64,000 nucleotides of DNA from Oceanobacillus sojae (GTDB lineage: Bacteria; Bacillota; Bacilli; Bacillales; Amphibacillaceae). The position numbers were made by a program, and so were the translations under genes. Within the stretch, counting starts at the first letter, position 1, and every line of letters starts with the position of its first letter. This document shows, one piece after another, positions 52,525-61,458 of the stretch. The notes beneath the pieces are model-generated. The model did no database searches. It worked only from the letters and a program-made list of their open reading frames with translations, and was not told the DNA's origin. Location: NCBI RefSeq assembly GCF_007991515.1, contig NZ_BJYM01000019.1, positions 34,935 through 98,934 of the forward strand, given 5' to 3'.

Positions 52525-53046
52525 ATGGCAAATTTAACAAGCGGCATTGATCATATCGGAGTTACAGTCCCAGATATTGAAGAAGCTACTACATTTTTCA
52601 AAAAAGCTTTTCACGCAAAAATTTCCTACGATAATAAGAAATTAGGTGATGAACCACAGCAGGGAGAGGATGTGGAAAAAACATTAGGTCTTAAAAAAGG
52701 GGCAAAGGTTATTCATATCCGTATTCTTTCTTTTGGTAATGGCTCCAGCTTAGAGCTTTTTAATTTTAAAAATACAGAGCAAAGAGAGCCAGTTATTGCT
52801 TCTGACCTGGGAGTACAGCACTTTGCATTTTATGTTGATGATATCCAGCAATCAGCTGATTATTTTGTTGAAGCAGGCGGGGAACTATTAACGGAACCAG
52901 GCGAGCTATTAGGAGATGTGGAAAATGGAGCAGGGGAATTTGTTTATGGACGTGCTCCATGGGGTATGCTGATTGAGTTAATAAGCTACAATCCAAATAA
53001 ATTAGATTACCCTGAATATAGTGAAGCAAAAAGATTTACACCTTAA
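52525..53046 (+). CDS. VOC family protein
   Basis: A 173-residue protein with two VOC modules. IDHIGVTVPDIEEATTFFKKAFHAK starts the first (H and E metal ligands), GVQHFAFYVDDIQQSADYFVEAGG the second, and APWGMLIELISY is the C-terminal metal-ligand strand. Glyoxalase, dioxygenase or fosfomycin-like activities exist in this fold; none is pinned down. ATG 52525 follows AAAGGAG. The neighbour is an FMN reductase. Confidence 0.85.
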   Translation: MANLTSGIDHIGVTVPDIEEATTFFKKAFHAKISYDNKKLGDEPQQGEDVEKTLGLKKGAKVIHIRILSFGNGSSLELFNFKNTEQREPVIASDLGVQHFAFYVDDIQQSADYFVEAGGELLTEPGELLGDVENGAGEFVYGRAPWGMLIELISYNPNKLDYPEYSEAKRFTP

Positions 53047-53162
53047 AATATATATTTAGGTCCATTTTTCATTTCATGGTTTGTATGGAGCATAATTATT
53101 CACTTGAAAATATACAAGCAGGATATACTTCAGTTTAATAACAAAATAGGAGTGTGTTAAAA

Positions 53163-53720
53163 ATGACAAAAATTGCAGTATTAATAAGATCATTACGGAA
53201 AGAGTCATTTTCCAGGAAGGTTGCAAAAAATGTAATGGGGTTATTTCCGGATAAATTTGAAACAGAAATTATTCCGATTGGAGATTTGCCATTATACAAC
53301 CAAGACTTTGATGATGAGGGTAACCCTCCTCATCATTGGACAACCTTCCGAGAAAAAATGAAAGAATTTGATGCTGTTTTATTTGTAACACCGGAGTATA
53401 ACCGTTCCGTGCCTGGTGTATTAAAAAATGCCATTGATATTGGTTCCCGCCCTAAAGAAGATAGCGTTTGGAATGATAAACCAGCAGCAATTATCAGTAA
53501 CTCACCAAGTAACTTGAGTGGATTTGGTGCCAACCATCATTTACGGCAGTCGCTCGTGTTTTTTAACATGCCTGTCGTACAGCAGCCAGAAGCATATTTA
53601 GCAAATGTTGCGACACTGTTAGATGAGACTGGAAAAATTAATAATGACAGCACTATTCAATTTCTCCAGTCTTTTGTAGATGCTTTTGTAGATTTAATTG
53701 AGACATTTGAAGCAAATTAA
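53163..53720 (+). CDS. NADPH-dependent FMN reductase (chromate/azo-reductase type)
   Basis: A 185-residue flavodoxin-like reductase. IRSLRKESFSRKVAKNV is the FMN phosphate loop, PLYNQDFDDEGNPP the conserved LPLYN-like motif, and FVTPEYNRSVPGVLKNAIDI the TPEYN signature of the YieF/ChrR and azobenzene reductase group. It reduces quinones, chromate or azo compounds with two electrons. ATG 53163 follows AGGAGTG; the frame-opening GTG at 53154 is part of that site. Likely expressed with the VOC gene. Confidence 0.88.
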   Translation: MTKIAVLIRSLRKESFSRKVAKNVMGLFPDKFETEIIPIGDLPLYNQDFDDEGNPPHHWTTFREKMKEFDAVLFVTPEYNRSVPGVLKNAIDIGSRPKEDSVWNDKPAAIISNSPSNLSGFGANHHLRQSLVFFNMPVVQQPEAYLANVATLLDETGKINNDSTIQFLQSFVDAFVDLIETFEAN

Positions 53721-54181
53721 CTGATCTAAATTAAAAATAGTTCCAGTCCATTAAAAAGAATGGCCGGAACTATTTTTGTGCTCGGTGGTTAGCGCCTATA
53801 CCAATGTATTCCTTAGAACTACAGGAATTGGCTTGAACATTAATAATGTTTTTGATCTAAGGGGCGAGTACAAATATTACGACCTCTTTCGTATTAATCA
53901 GCTTATCAAAAGGTAAAACAAACATAGCCAACACTTTCTTTTACCATCATGACAAATGTTGCTATTAGATTAAAGGTAGCAACAACATTTAATCTATACT
54001 GCTCCACATAAGCTATCTTAAGAGAAAGTTACATCATACATTTGTTTCAGAGCAAATATTAATCCTTAAATCCAGTAATCCTGAGCATATATTAAAAAGA
54101 TTCAAACAGCCAAATTGAATTAGTGAAATAGATACAATATTTGGTAAACTGTATTCCGTAAAAGATTATTGAAGAACAATT
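53721..54181. other. Intergenic region with terminator
   Basis: Apart from the terminator at 53733 nothing coding is convincing. An 18-codon minus-strand stretch (around 53860-53940) reads PFDKLINTKEVVIFVLAP but has no start or context. Confidence 0.35.
53733..53777 (+). terminator. Rho-independent terminator
   Basis: AAAAATAGTTCC and CCATT pair with AATGG and GGAACTATTTTT. Confidence 0.88.
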
Positions 54182-54597
54182 GTGTCAAAACAATATTTAT
54201 ACTTAATGAGACATGGAAAAACATTTTTTAATCAAATGAAAAAGATTCAAGGATGGTGTGACTCTCCATTAACCGAAAACAGTGTAGAGCAGGCGCGGAT
54301 TGCCGAAGGGTATTTTAAGAAACAAAATATTGAACTAGATGCTGCTTATAGTTCCACATCTGAGCGGGCCTGCGATACTCTCTGGAACTAGTGACAGATC
54401 TGCCTTATAAACGAATAAAAGGATTGAAAGAATGGAATTTTGGCCGTTTTGAAGGGGAGCATGAATATTTGAATCCAGCACTTCCATATAGAGATTTTTT
54501 TGTTCAATTTGGTGGGGATGGTGAGGATGAAGTACAGAAACGTATTTCTGATTGCTTATTAGATATTATGCAGCAAGAGGAAGGGAGAAATACTTAA
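54182..54597 (+). pseudogene. Histidine phosphatase (phosphoglycerate-mutase-like), frameshifted and truncated
   Basis: YLYLMRHGKTFFNQ (RHG phospho-acceptor motif), IQGWCDSPLTENSVEQARIA and SSTSERACDTL, then a shift of two bases in a CTCT repeat near 54383, then LKEWNFGRFEGEHEYLN in the next frame. It ends at MQQEEGRNT and lacks the second catalytic His region (VSHGG), which family members have in a ~190-residue protein. Two lesions make a non-functional gene. Confidence 0.8.
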
Positions 54598-54679
54598 TCT
54601 GGATAATTCATAAAACACTTTTAGACAAAAGACAATATCAACCCCTAAGAGAAGGAGCGGTATAAAAAATGAGTCAAAA

Positions 54680-54721
54680 TCCGGGGGCCCTATTCCTTAT
54701 ATAAGGAATAGGGCCCCCGGA
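54680..54721. repeat. 42-bp GC-rich perfect palindrome
   Basis: TCCGGGGGCCCTATTCCTTA and its exact complement meet at TAT|ATA; no mismatch across 42 bases. The GC-rich outer part is unlike the surrounding AT-rich DNA. No T-run follows, so it is not an ordinary terminator. Confidence 0.9.
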
Positions 54722-54898
54722 ATCTGGTATAAATATAAGACCAAGCACTATTCTTCAATTTGATAAAGTAATACTCTTATATTCAATAATGCTGTATTTA
54801 AGCATTTATTATTAATAAAATAGTATTTATGTCTTGAAAAATTATTTTGAAACTTTTACACTTTAAGACAGAGTATACGGAAAAGGAGGTGGAAAGAG

Positions 54899-55036
54899 AT
54901 GTTAAATCTCACTGTATTTACGCATGAATTTTGGACAGAATATCTGTTTTTGAATCGTGCAAAGTTTGCTGCTTCAGTTGTTAACAGGATACGTATGTCC
55001 TTTTTTAACAACTTGATAGGGGAACAAAAACAGTGA
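54899..55036 (+). CDS. Possible small protein (45 codons)
   Basis: A short ORF with a very good AAAAGGAGGTGG site and ATG at 54899. It starts MLNLTVFTHEFWTEYLFLNR and ends in a basic IRMSFFNN-type tail. No relative was recognised. It may be a genuine small protein or a remnant of a longer gene; the good translation start is the only support. Confidence 0.35.
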   Translation: MLNLTVFTHEFWTEYLFLNRAKFAASVVNRIRMSFFNNLIGEQKQ

Positions 55037-55241
55037 AACCACCTCTTATCCATCGTGATATAAATTTGGTTTAAGGAGAGCTTTTCATGCTCTTCTTTTT
55101 GCTTGCTAAATTTGAAATGAAGCTATGGGGAGTATATTTCCTCATGGCTTTTTGTTGATTAAAAGGTCATACGTCATAAAATACAATTTTAGAGTTGACA
55201 ACACGATTTGAAAATATATTGTGACAAAAAGGTTGGTTTAT

Positions 55242-56676
55242 ATGACAAAAAATATTTCTAAAGAGATACCAAAAGAAAAAAGATTTTTAATCATGGTTAT
55301 TCTATTAACCGGAGTGTTCTTCACCCTTTTAAATGAAACACTTTTAAATTTAGCGATTCCTGTGCTCGTAAATGAGATGGATGCTGCTCCTTCGACTGTT
55401 CAATGGGTAGTTACAGGATATATGTTGATCATGGGAGTGTTTATTCCTGTATCTTCTCTGATGATTCAGTGGTTTACAACAAGACAATTATTTATTGGAT
55501 CCCTTGTTTTATTTTCTGTAGGAAGTCTTGTTTCTGGTTTAGCTGCTGCTTTGCCATATTTATTTATCGGGAGATTTTTTCAGGCTATGGGTACTGCTTT
55601 GTTACTTCCATTAATGATGCACACTTTGCTCATGCTCTATCCTGCGAAAAAAAGAGGTACTGTTATGGGGTTTATTGGTTTAGTCATCATGGTCGCCCCA
55701 GCTATAGGACCGCCACTTTCAGGAGTCATATTAGATTTTTTGAACTGGAGATGGCTCTTTTTCATGATGCTGCCACTTATCTTTCTTGTATTGATTAGCT
55801 CCATATTCGTATTAGATAATGTGACAACTGTTACAAGGCCAAAAATAGATATTCGTTCTATTCTTTTTTCCATTTTTGGATTTGGCGGCATTGTTTTTGG
55901 ACTTAGTTTTGCTGGTGATGAATCTGTAAGCTGGCTGAATCCAAGTGTATATATTTCACTTTGTGTTGGTCTTGTATGTCTTTCAGGTTTTGTATGGAGG
56001 CAATTAAAGTCAGTAACGCCCATGCTTGAAATGCGGACCTTTAGACATCCTATGTTTTCATTGGCTGCTCTTCTCCTATTTATCGGCATGATGACACAAT
56101 TTTCAACGATTATTTTACTTCCATTCCTTTTCGAGAATGCACTTGGTGTCAGTACCGTTGCTGCTGGTCTTATTTTATTGCCGGGTGCAATTATAAATGG
56201 GGCTATCTCTCCATTTATAGGCCGGATATTCGATAAATTCGGTCCAAAAATTTTAGTGATACCAGGAATGATTTTGTTAGTAATTGGTTTACAGTTATTC
56301 ATCAAAGTAAACACTGCAACTTCGATACTCATGTTTATATTGCTCTACACGTTAGTGATGATTGCCATTGCCATGATTATCATGCCGGCACAGACAAATG
56401 GATTAAACCAGCTTCCTGCTAAGTATTATTCACATGGTACTGCTATTTTCAATACATTACAGCAAATTGCAGGTGCAACTGGTATCGCCTTTTATGTCAC
56501 GATGATGAGTGTAGGGCAAAACCTTTACCCAAGTACATCGGGCATTATCGGGGGGGCAGGAAGATACAGTCGTTGCCGGGATACAGTTTGCTTTTAAAGT
56601 GGGTAGTTGTTTTGCTTTAGTGGGTTTGATATTTTCACTTTTTATAAGGCGAGCTATACCGCCTAATGAGGAGTAA
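55242..56676 (+). pseudogene. DHA2-type MFS multidrug transporter, frameshifted near the C-terminus
   Basis: A 14-helix DHA2 permease (LmrB/EmrB-like): LLNLAIPVLVNEMDAAPSTV, WVVTGYMLIMGVFIPVSSLM, RWLFFMMLPLIF and GRIFDKFGPKILVIPG. In a run of seven G (about 56552-56558) the frame is lost; in the +1 frame the family ending resumes (DTVVAGIQFAFKVGSCFALV, then LFIRR) and ends at 56676. Only the last ~35 residues are affected. A homopolymer error is as likely as a real mutation. ATG 55242 is chosen over GTG 55221. Confidence 0.85.
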
Positions 56677-56797
56677 GTAATTAATTCGCGACAATGAACC
56701 TTTTCTAGCGAGATGAAAGAAGCTATCTTAATTTTCATTTGAAGATAGCTTCTTTTTGTATTTATACCATTCAATAAATACCATAAACATTTTGTCT

Positions 56798-57667
56798 TCA
56801 TTCAAAAACATCTTTCGCTACACGTAAGAATTCCTTTACTGCAGGTGAAGCATTTTCAATGGACTGACAGGCAAGTGTCACTTCACGTGTGTTTTTAATA
56901 TTCAAGTTACTGATTTTTATATTCTGCTGTGTCTTTAAGAATAATTCTGGACCAATCGTAATGCCGAGACCTTCCTGTACCATATTAGCAATCGTTGTAC
57001 AATCATGCACTTCGAAACGGATAGGAGGTTTTATTTGTGCTTCTTCAAACAACTCTTCTACATGAGATTGATACATTCCTGTCGGCATAATAAAAGGCTG
57101 GTCTTTTAAATCATTCATATCCACCGTTCCTTTTGAATGGAAGGGGTGTTCTGGATGATAAGCTACCACCATGTTGTCTTTTATCAAAGGAACCAAGTCA
57201 AAACCTGAATTTGACTTTCCTTTTACAACAAAACCGATGTCGATAATACCTGAACTCAGCCAATCGATAATTTCTTCATAGGTTCCTTCATAAAACTTAA
57301 ATTCTATTTTAGGATGTTTTTTCTGAAACTTTGCGAGCAATTTCGGTAACAAACAGGAAGAAGCACTTGCAAATGTTCCCACACGAATCATTCCAGTTTC
57401 TAAATTGGTTGCTAATGCAACTTCCTGATGGATACTTTCCATTCTTCTCAGTATTTCTCTAATATGAGGAAGAACTTTTTGGCCTACATCTGTAAGAGTA
57501 ATTCCTTTTTTACGGTCGCGGATTAACAGAGAAGCGCCCAATTCAGTCTCCAGACTGGCTACAGCGTGGCTTACTGCTGATTGTGTCATATTTAGTTTTT
57601 TAGCAGTGGCTGTAAAGCTCCCCGACTCAACTACTTTTGCAATGATTTCAAAGCGAACAACGCTCAT
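56798..57667 (-). CDS. LysR family transcriptional regulator
   Basis: A 289-residue LTTR with helix-turn-helix FTATAKKLNMTQSAVSHAVA (about residues 18-37) and a type 2 periplasmic-binding domain (IRVGTFASASSCLLPKLL, GLGITIGPELFL). It is divergent from an MFS gene with a 100-base intergenic region, the usual layout of an LTTR and its target. Ligand unknown. ATG 57667. Confidence 0.87.
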   Translation of the reverse strand: MSVVRFEIIAKVVESGSFTATAKKLNMTQSAVSHAVASLETELGASLLIRDRKKGITLTDVGQKVLPHIREILRRMESIHQEVALATNLETGMIRVGTFASASSCLLPKLLAKFQKKHPKIEFKFYEGTYEEIIDWLSSGIIDIGFVVKGKSNSGFDLVPLIKDNMVVAYHPEHPFHSKGTVDMNDLKDQPFIMPTGMYQSHVEELFEEAQIKPPIRFEVHDCTTIANMVQEGLGITIGPELFLKTQQNIKISNLNIKNTREVTLACQSIENASPAVKEFLRVAKDVFE

Positions 57668-57767
57668 GAGTTTTTACTCATCTCCCTTATTAAAAAATCG
57701 AGTTTTACTTATATTAACACGGGACTTACAATAAAAACAATGTTCAAAGAAGGGAGAAACATAGAAA

Positions 57768-58928
57768 ATGAAAAACAGGAAGAATCAATTTACAATTATA
57801 CTTTTAGCTTTGGGAGCATTTGTAACAGGAACAGGGGAATTTGTTGTTTCTGGAATATTAGAACTGATTTCTTTTGATTTGGGCGTGTCTATAGCAACGA
57901 CCGGTCAGTTGATCACGATTTATGCGCTATCTTATGCCGTCGGGGCATTGGTACTGGTCATGTTAACTTCTAAATTTGACCGTAAAAAAGTGCTTTTATT
58001 TGCCATCTCTACGGTTGTTGCAGGAAATCTGATAGCATTTTTCAGCTATCATTTTGCCGTTCTTATGGCAGCCAGAGTTGTTCAGGCAATGAGTGGGGGA
58101 CTGTTTATTGTCATAGCTACTAATTATGCGGCTCAAATTGCAGCTCCTGAAAGAAAGGGAAGTGCCATGGCGACGGTTCTTACTGGTTTTACGATTTCCT
58201 TGGTACTTGGGGTGCCAATAGGAACATTTTTAGCTGGATATGTTGATTGGCGTTACGTTTTTCTTATCATTGCGCTTGGTACAGTTCTTTTGTTAGCCGG
58301 ACTTTACAAATTACTGCCGGCTATCGAAGGAAACCCATCACCGCCGTTTAAACAACAGCTGCAAATTATTAAAGACAAGCGGGTTCTTTCCGGGTTGATG
58401 ACCACAATTTTTTGGATTTTAGGATATACTATGGTGTTCGCCTACATCGCTCCATTGTTAAGCAGTACAGCCGGATTTTCTATAAAGATGACAAGTATTG
58501 CCTTATTTGTTTTAGGCACCTTTGCTTTTATTGGATCACGTTTCGGAGGATATGCGGTAGACAAATGGGGGCCAAATCGAACCATATCTCTCAGTTTATG
58601 TATTCATATTGCTGCCTTATTTGTACTGGCATTTACCCAATACTCGACGATAGGTGTATTTATCACCTTAGCGGTTTGGGGTGTAGCAACCTGGACAACA
58701 ACGCCGGCAAAGCAATTATATTTAGTTTCACTGAGACCCGAATCATCTGAAACAGTACTCAGTTTTAATACCGCATTAATGAATGTGGGAATGATGTTTG
58801 GTTCTGCTCTAGGAGGAATTATTATTCAGAATATGGATATTGTTAACTTAAGCTGGATTGCCGGGTTGTTTGTGGCAGTTGCGCTTATTTTTATCAGGCG
58901 GTCTTTTTATTTGAATAAAATGTTGTGA
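57768..58928 (+). CDS. MFS transporter (AraJ/DHA1-like)
   Basis: A 386-residue 12-helix MFS permease. FVTGTGEFVVSGILELIS and AVGALVLVMLTSKFDRKKVL (motif A) are DHA1/AraJ marks, with VLTGFTISLVLGVPIGTFLAG (motif C). It should export a sugar-like or drug-like compound. ATG 57768 follows AAGGGAG. Likely controlled by the divergent LysR protein. Confidence 0.87.
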   Translation: MKNRKNQFTIILLALGAFVTGTGEFVVSGILELISFDLGVSIATTGQLITIYALSYAVGALVLVMLTSKFDRKKVLLFAISTVVAGNLIAFFSYHFAVLMAARVVQAMSGGLFIVIATNYAAQIAAPERKGSAMATVLTGFTISLVLGVPIGTFLAGYVDWRYVFLIIALGTVLLLAGLYKLLPAIEGNPSPPFKQQLQIIKDKRVLSGLMTTIFWILGYTMVFAYIAPLLSSTAGFSIKMTSIALFVLGTFAFIGSRFGGYAVDKWGPNRTISLSLCIHIAALFVLAFTQYSTIGVFITLAVWGVATWTTTPAKQLYLVSLRPESSETVLSFNTALMNVGMMFGSALGGIIIQNMDIVNLSWIAGLFVAVALIFIRRSFYLNKML

Positions 58929-59043
58929 TAAAAAGAGGCGGACACAAAATAGAAGCAGCGCATCCATTATTTTAATAATAAGAGCAGATGAAGATGACAC
59001 TGGAACAGCTGCAGTTACAGGCATAACTGATTAAAATCAATTT

Positions 59044-59082
59044 AAAAATGATTCTGGTCATCATTGATTAGAATCATTTTTT
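59044..59082 (+). terminator. Rho-independent terminator
   Basis: AAAAATGATTCT / AGAATCATTTTTT stem-loop. Confidence 0.85.
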
Positions 59083-59262
59083 GCTGATGATGTATCTAGT
59101 TGCTTGGATGAATTTACAGAATATATGCCGAGAGATCAATTAGAACGAATCTGTTAATGAAAAATAAGAGAGCACCTTTTTTACTGAAATGACGTGATAT
59201 TTTATATCTTATACTGGACTGCCATTATTTTTATATCCTTTTAATCATTGAATTACATGTAT

Positions 59263-59280
59263 TTATAACATATTATAATA
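59263..59280 (+). promoter_or_regulatory. Putative GntR operator 1
   Basis: TTATAACATATTATAATA, shared (15 of 18) with the site before the SIS gene at 60594, and in its left half with 61432 before the GntR gene. Confidence 0.5.
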
Positions 59281-59310
59281 AGTAACAATTTGTTTTGAGG
59301 AGGAATATTA

Positions 59311-60609
59311 ATGGCAATTCTATATGGTTTTTCAGAAAAGAAAATAGATTTTCTAAAAGTGAAGAAATTAAGTGGATATTATCCTGTTAGAGAATGCCAA
59401 GGAGAACATGACCCACTGTTTGTTAAAACGCATACTTTTTTGGATGAATCTAATCACCATTACTTATTTTTTATTTCACTCGATGTAGTGGGCATTGATA
59501 GCACATTACACTGTAAAATTAAAAAAATAATTAAAGAAAATTTCTTAACTGATTCTTATACATTTGATTTATTTCTTTTTGCAACTCATACTCATTCGGG
59601 GCCCAGTGGAATGATTGATACAAATAAGCAATTTAAGAGAGGCTTAACGGGGATTTTTGGAGAATACGATAATTTCCTGGAGGAGCATCTTATTTTGTTA
59701 ATAACTAAATCAATAGTATGGAGTAAAAATAAAATGAAGTCGTTTCGCTACAGTATAAGTAAAACAAATATTCAAGAAATTGCAACAGATAGACATCAGC
59801 CTTCAAAAAAAATAGACCAGATAATGACCGTATTTGAAATTACTACGGATACAAGTAAAACAGCTATCGTTAATTATGCTTGTCATCCTACTGTTTTGCC
59901 ATCTAGTAATTACTTAATTTCAGCAGACTTTCTTTCAGGTTTTTATGAAAAGATGAATGAAGCTTTTGATTTAGTAAGTTTTATTAATGGGAGCAGTGCA
60001 AATATCAGTACACGATTTACGAGAGAGGAACAAAGTTTCAGGCAATCTAGTTTTTTTAGCAATGCATTATATAGTCAGTTTATAAGAGAGAAAGCATATA
60101 TAAAAGAAAAAGAAATATTAGGACGATTTTCTTTTGAAGAAAAATCAATAAGATTAGAAACAAAAGATGTCAGTACTATTTCTAAAAAAGAAGAACAGAT
60201 TTCTAAAGAAAAATTAAAACAGAAGTTAAATAAGACATACAGTGAAAAAGAAAGAAAATTAATTCAAGTAAAAATTGAAGGAAAGCGTGCTGCTATCAAA
60301 ATGAAGGAATCCCTAAGTGATATTTCTTCACTTAAAGTACCTTTTTGGATAGGTGCATTCGATGATCAATTAATTATCTTTATCCCTGGAGAAATAACTT
60401 CTAATTTAACAGAGAAATTGAGAAACAACTATCATGCTTTCATTTTCAGTCTGACAAATGATTATTTATTTTATTTTGCAGAAAAGGAGTTATATAAAGC
60501 GAATATGTATGAGGCGCAAAGCAGCTTTTTTAAGGCAGGCGAGGCAGAGAAATTAATTAACAAAATAGAAGAATACGTCGAACTCTTTACATGTTATAAC
60601 AGGTTATGA
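59311..60609 (+). CDS. Neutral/alkaline ceramidase N-terminal-domain-like hydrolase
   Basis: A 432-residue protein that matches the N-terminal domain of neutral ceramidases: FFISLDVVGIDSTL, LFATHTHSGPSGMID with the zinc His pair, AIVNYACHPTVLPSS with another His, and FINGSSANISTR near the nucleophile Ser region. The Ser-centred amidohydrolase domain and a signal peptide of real ceramidases are absent and the length is half. In Firmicutes such proteins are called 'neutral/alkaline non-lysosomal ceramidase N-terminal domain-containing', function unknown. ATG 59311 follows GAGGAGG. First gene of the set with SIS, GntR and GlmU-like proteins. Confidence 0.8.
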   Translation: MAILYGFSEKKIDFLKVKKLSGYYPVRECQGEHDPLFVKTHTFLDESNHHYLFFISLDVVGIDSTLHCKIKKIIKENFLTDSYTFDLFLFATHTHSGPSGMIDTNKQFKRGLTGIFGEYDNFLEEHLILLITKSIVWSKNKMKSFRYSISKTNIQEIATDRHQPSKKIDQIMTVFEITTDTSKTAIVNYACHPTVLPSSNYLISADFLSGFYEKMNEAFDLVSFINGSSANISTRFTREEQSFRQSSFFSNALYSQFIREKAYIKEKEILGRFSFEEKSIRLETKDVSTISKKEEQISKEKLKQKLNKTYSEKERKLIQVKIEGKRAAIKMKESLSDISSLKVPFWIGAFDDQLIIFIPGEITSNLTEKLRNNYHAFIFSLTNDYLFYFAEKELYKANMYEAQSSFFKAGEAEKLINKIEEYVELFTCYNRL

Positions 60610-60611
60610 TA
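60594..60611 (+). promoter_or_regulatory. Putative GntR operator 2
   Basis: TTATAACAGGTTATGATA overlaps the end of the ceramidase-like gene and lies 33 bases before the SIS gene start. A TATAAT at 60621 follows. Confidence 0.5.
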
Positions 60612-60644
60612 ATATGAATGTATAATAATAAAAGGAGGGATAAA

Positions 60645-61385
60645 ATGACTGTTAAAAACGAAGTTACAAAATTCTTGAATTATTTGAGTAATACGTGGCA
60701 ACAAGTCATAGAAAATGAAGATGAAGCAATTAATAAGGCTGCAGAGTTAATTTTTAACAGCTGTAAAGACGGCGGTCGTTTTTATGTTTTTGGATCAGGT
60801 CATTCTCATATGGTGGCAGAGGAAATTTATATTAGAGCTGGAGGACTGGCTTATGTGAAGGGTATTCTTCCGCCTGAATTAATGCTGCATCAAATGCCGA
60901 ATAAAAGCACATATATGGAACGATTAGATGGATATGCTAAGAATATGTTAACGCTTTATAAAGTTGAAGCAGGAGATTCAATTATGGTCGTTTCTCAGTC
61001 GGGCCGAAATAACATATCGATAGAAATGTGTATGGAAGCTAAAAAGCTGGGGGCTAATGTGATTGCATTGACATCTATGGAGCACTCTCAATCGGTTTCT
61101 TCTCGGCATAAGTCTGGAAAAAATATTTATGAAATTGCCGATGTCACTATTGATAACCATGCACCAAAAGGAGATGCTGCCTATCGCATGGAAGGGGTAG
61201 ATACGGGGTTAGGACCTACATCTGATTTTACTGGAATTGGAATTTCACAAGCAATTATTATTGGCGTTATTTCACGCTTAAAAGAAGCCGAGTTAGAAAT
61301 ACCTGTGTTTAAAAGCTCGAATTTAGACGGAGCTGACGAATACAATGATAGGCTTTTCAATCAATATTACGGATATTGGAAATAA
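60645..61385 (+). CDS. SIS domain sugar-isomerase-like protein (UPF0309 type)
   Basis: A 246-residue protein with a SIS fold: FYVFGSGHSHMVAEEIYIRA, IMVVSQSGRNNISIEMCMEA (phosphosugar-binding Ser loop) and ADVTIDNHAPKGDAAY. It belongs to the UPF0309/sugar-isomerase-domain group, which binds phosphorylated sugars. ATG 60645 follows AAAGGAGGG; the frame opens earlier at 60618 without a site. Company with a GntR and a hexapeptide protein suggests aminosugar or sugar-phosphate catabolism. Confidence 0.85.
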   Translation: MTVKNEVTKFLNYLSNTWQQVIENEDEAINKAAELIFNSCKDGGRFYVFGSGHSHMVAEEIYIRAGGLAYVKGILPPELMLHQMPNKSTYMERLDGYAKNMLTLYKVEAGDSIMVVSQSGRNNISIEMCMEAKKLGANVIALTSMEHSQSVSSRHKSGKNIYEIADVTIDNHAPKGDAAYRMEGVDTGLGPTSDFTGIGISQAIIIGVISRLKEAELEIPVFKSSNLDGADEYNDRLFNQYYGYWK

Positions 61386-61431
61386 CACACCAAATGATTA
61401 ATATTCTTTCTGATGATATAATAACAACAGA

Positions 61432-61449
61432 TTATAACAGATTGAGAGG
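61432..61449 (+). promoter_or_regulatory. Putative GntR operator 3
   Basis: TTATAACAGATTGAGAGG; a second ACAGATT lies just before it (61427-61433). Placed 10 bases before the GntR start. Confidence 0.4.
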
Positions 61450-61458
61450 ATATTTAAC

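Larger units (their letters stand above)
54598..55241. other. Intergenic region with palindrome and possible small ORF
   Basis: Holds the 42-bp palindrome at 54680, a 45-codon ORF at 54899, and a weak AGAGC/GCTCT terminator near 55078-55103. An 11-codon frame begins ATG 54669 with an AAGGAG site and is cut off by the palindrome. Confidence 0.45.
58929..59310. other. Intergenic region with terminator and operator
   Basis: Contains the terminator at 59044 and the operator-like motif at 59263. Nothing else recognised. Confidence 0.4.

Noticed and set aside
55637..56332. 231-codon minus-strand frame inside the DHA2 transporter
   Set aside because: It is a mirror of membrane-protein coding with no start site and no family; the plus strand has clear MFS motifs.
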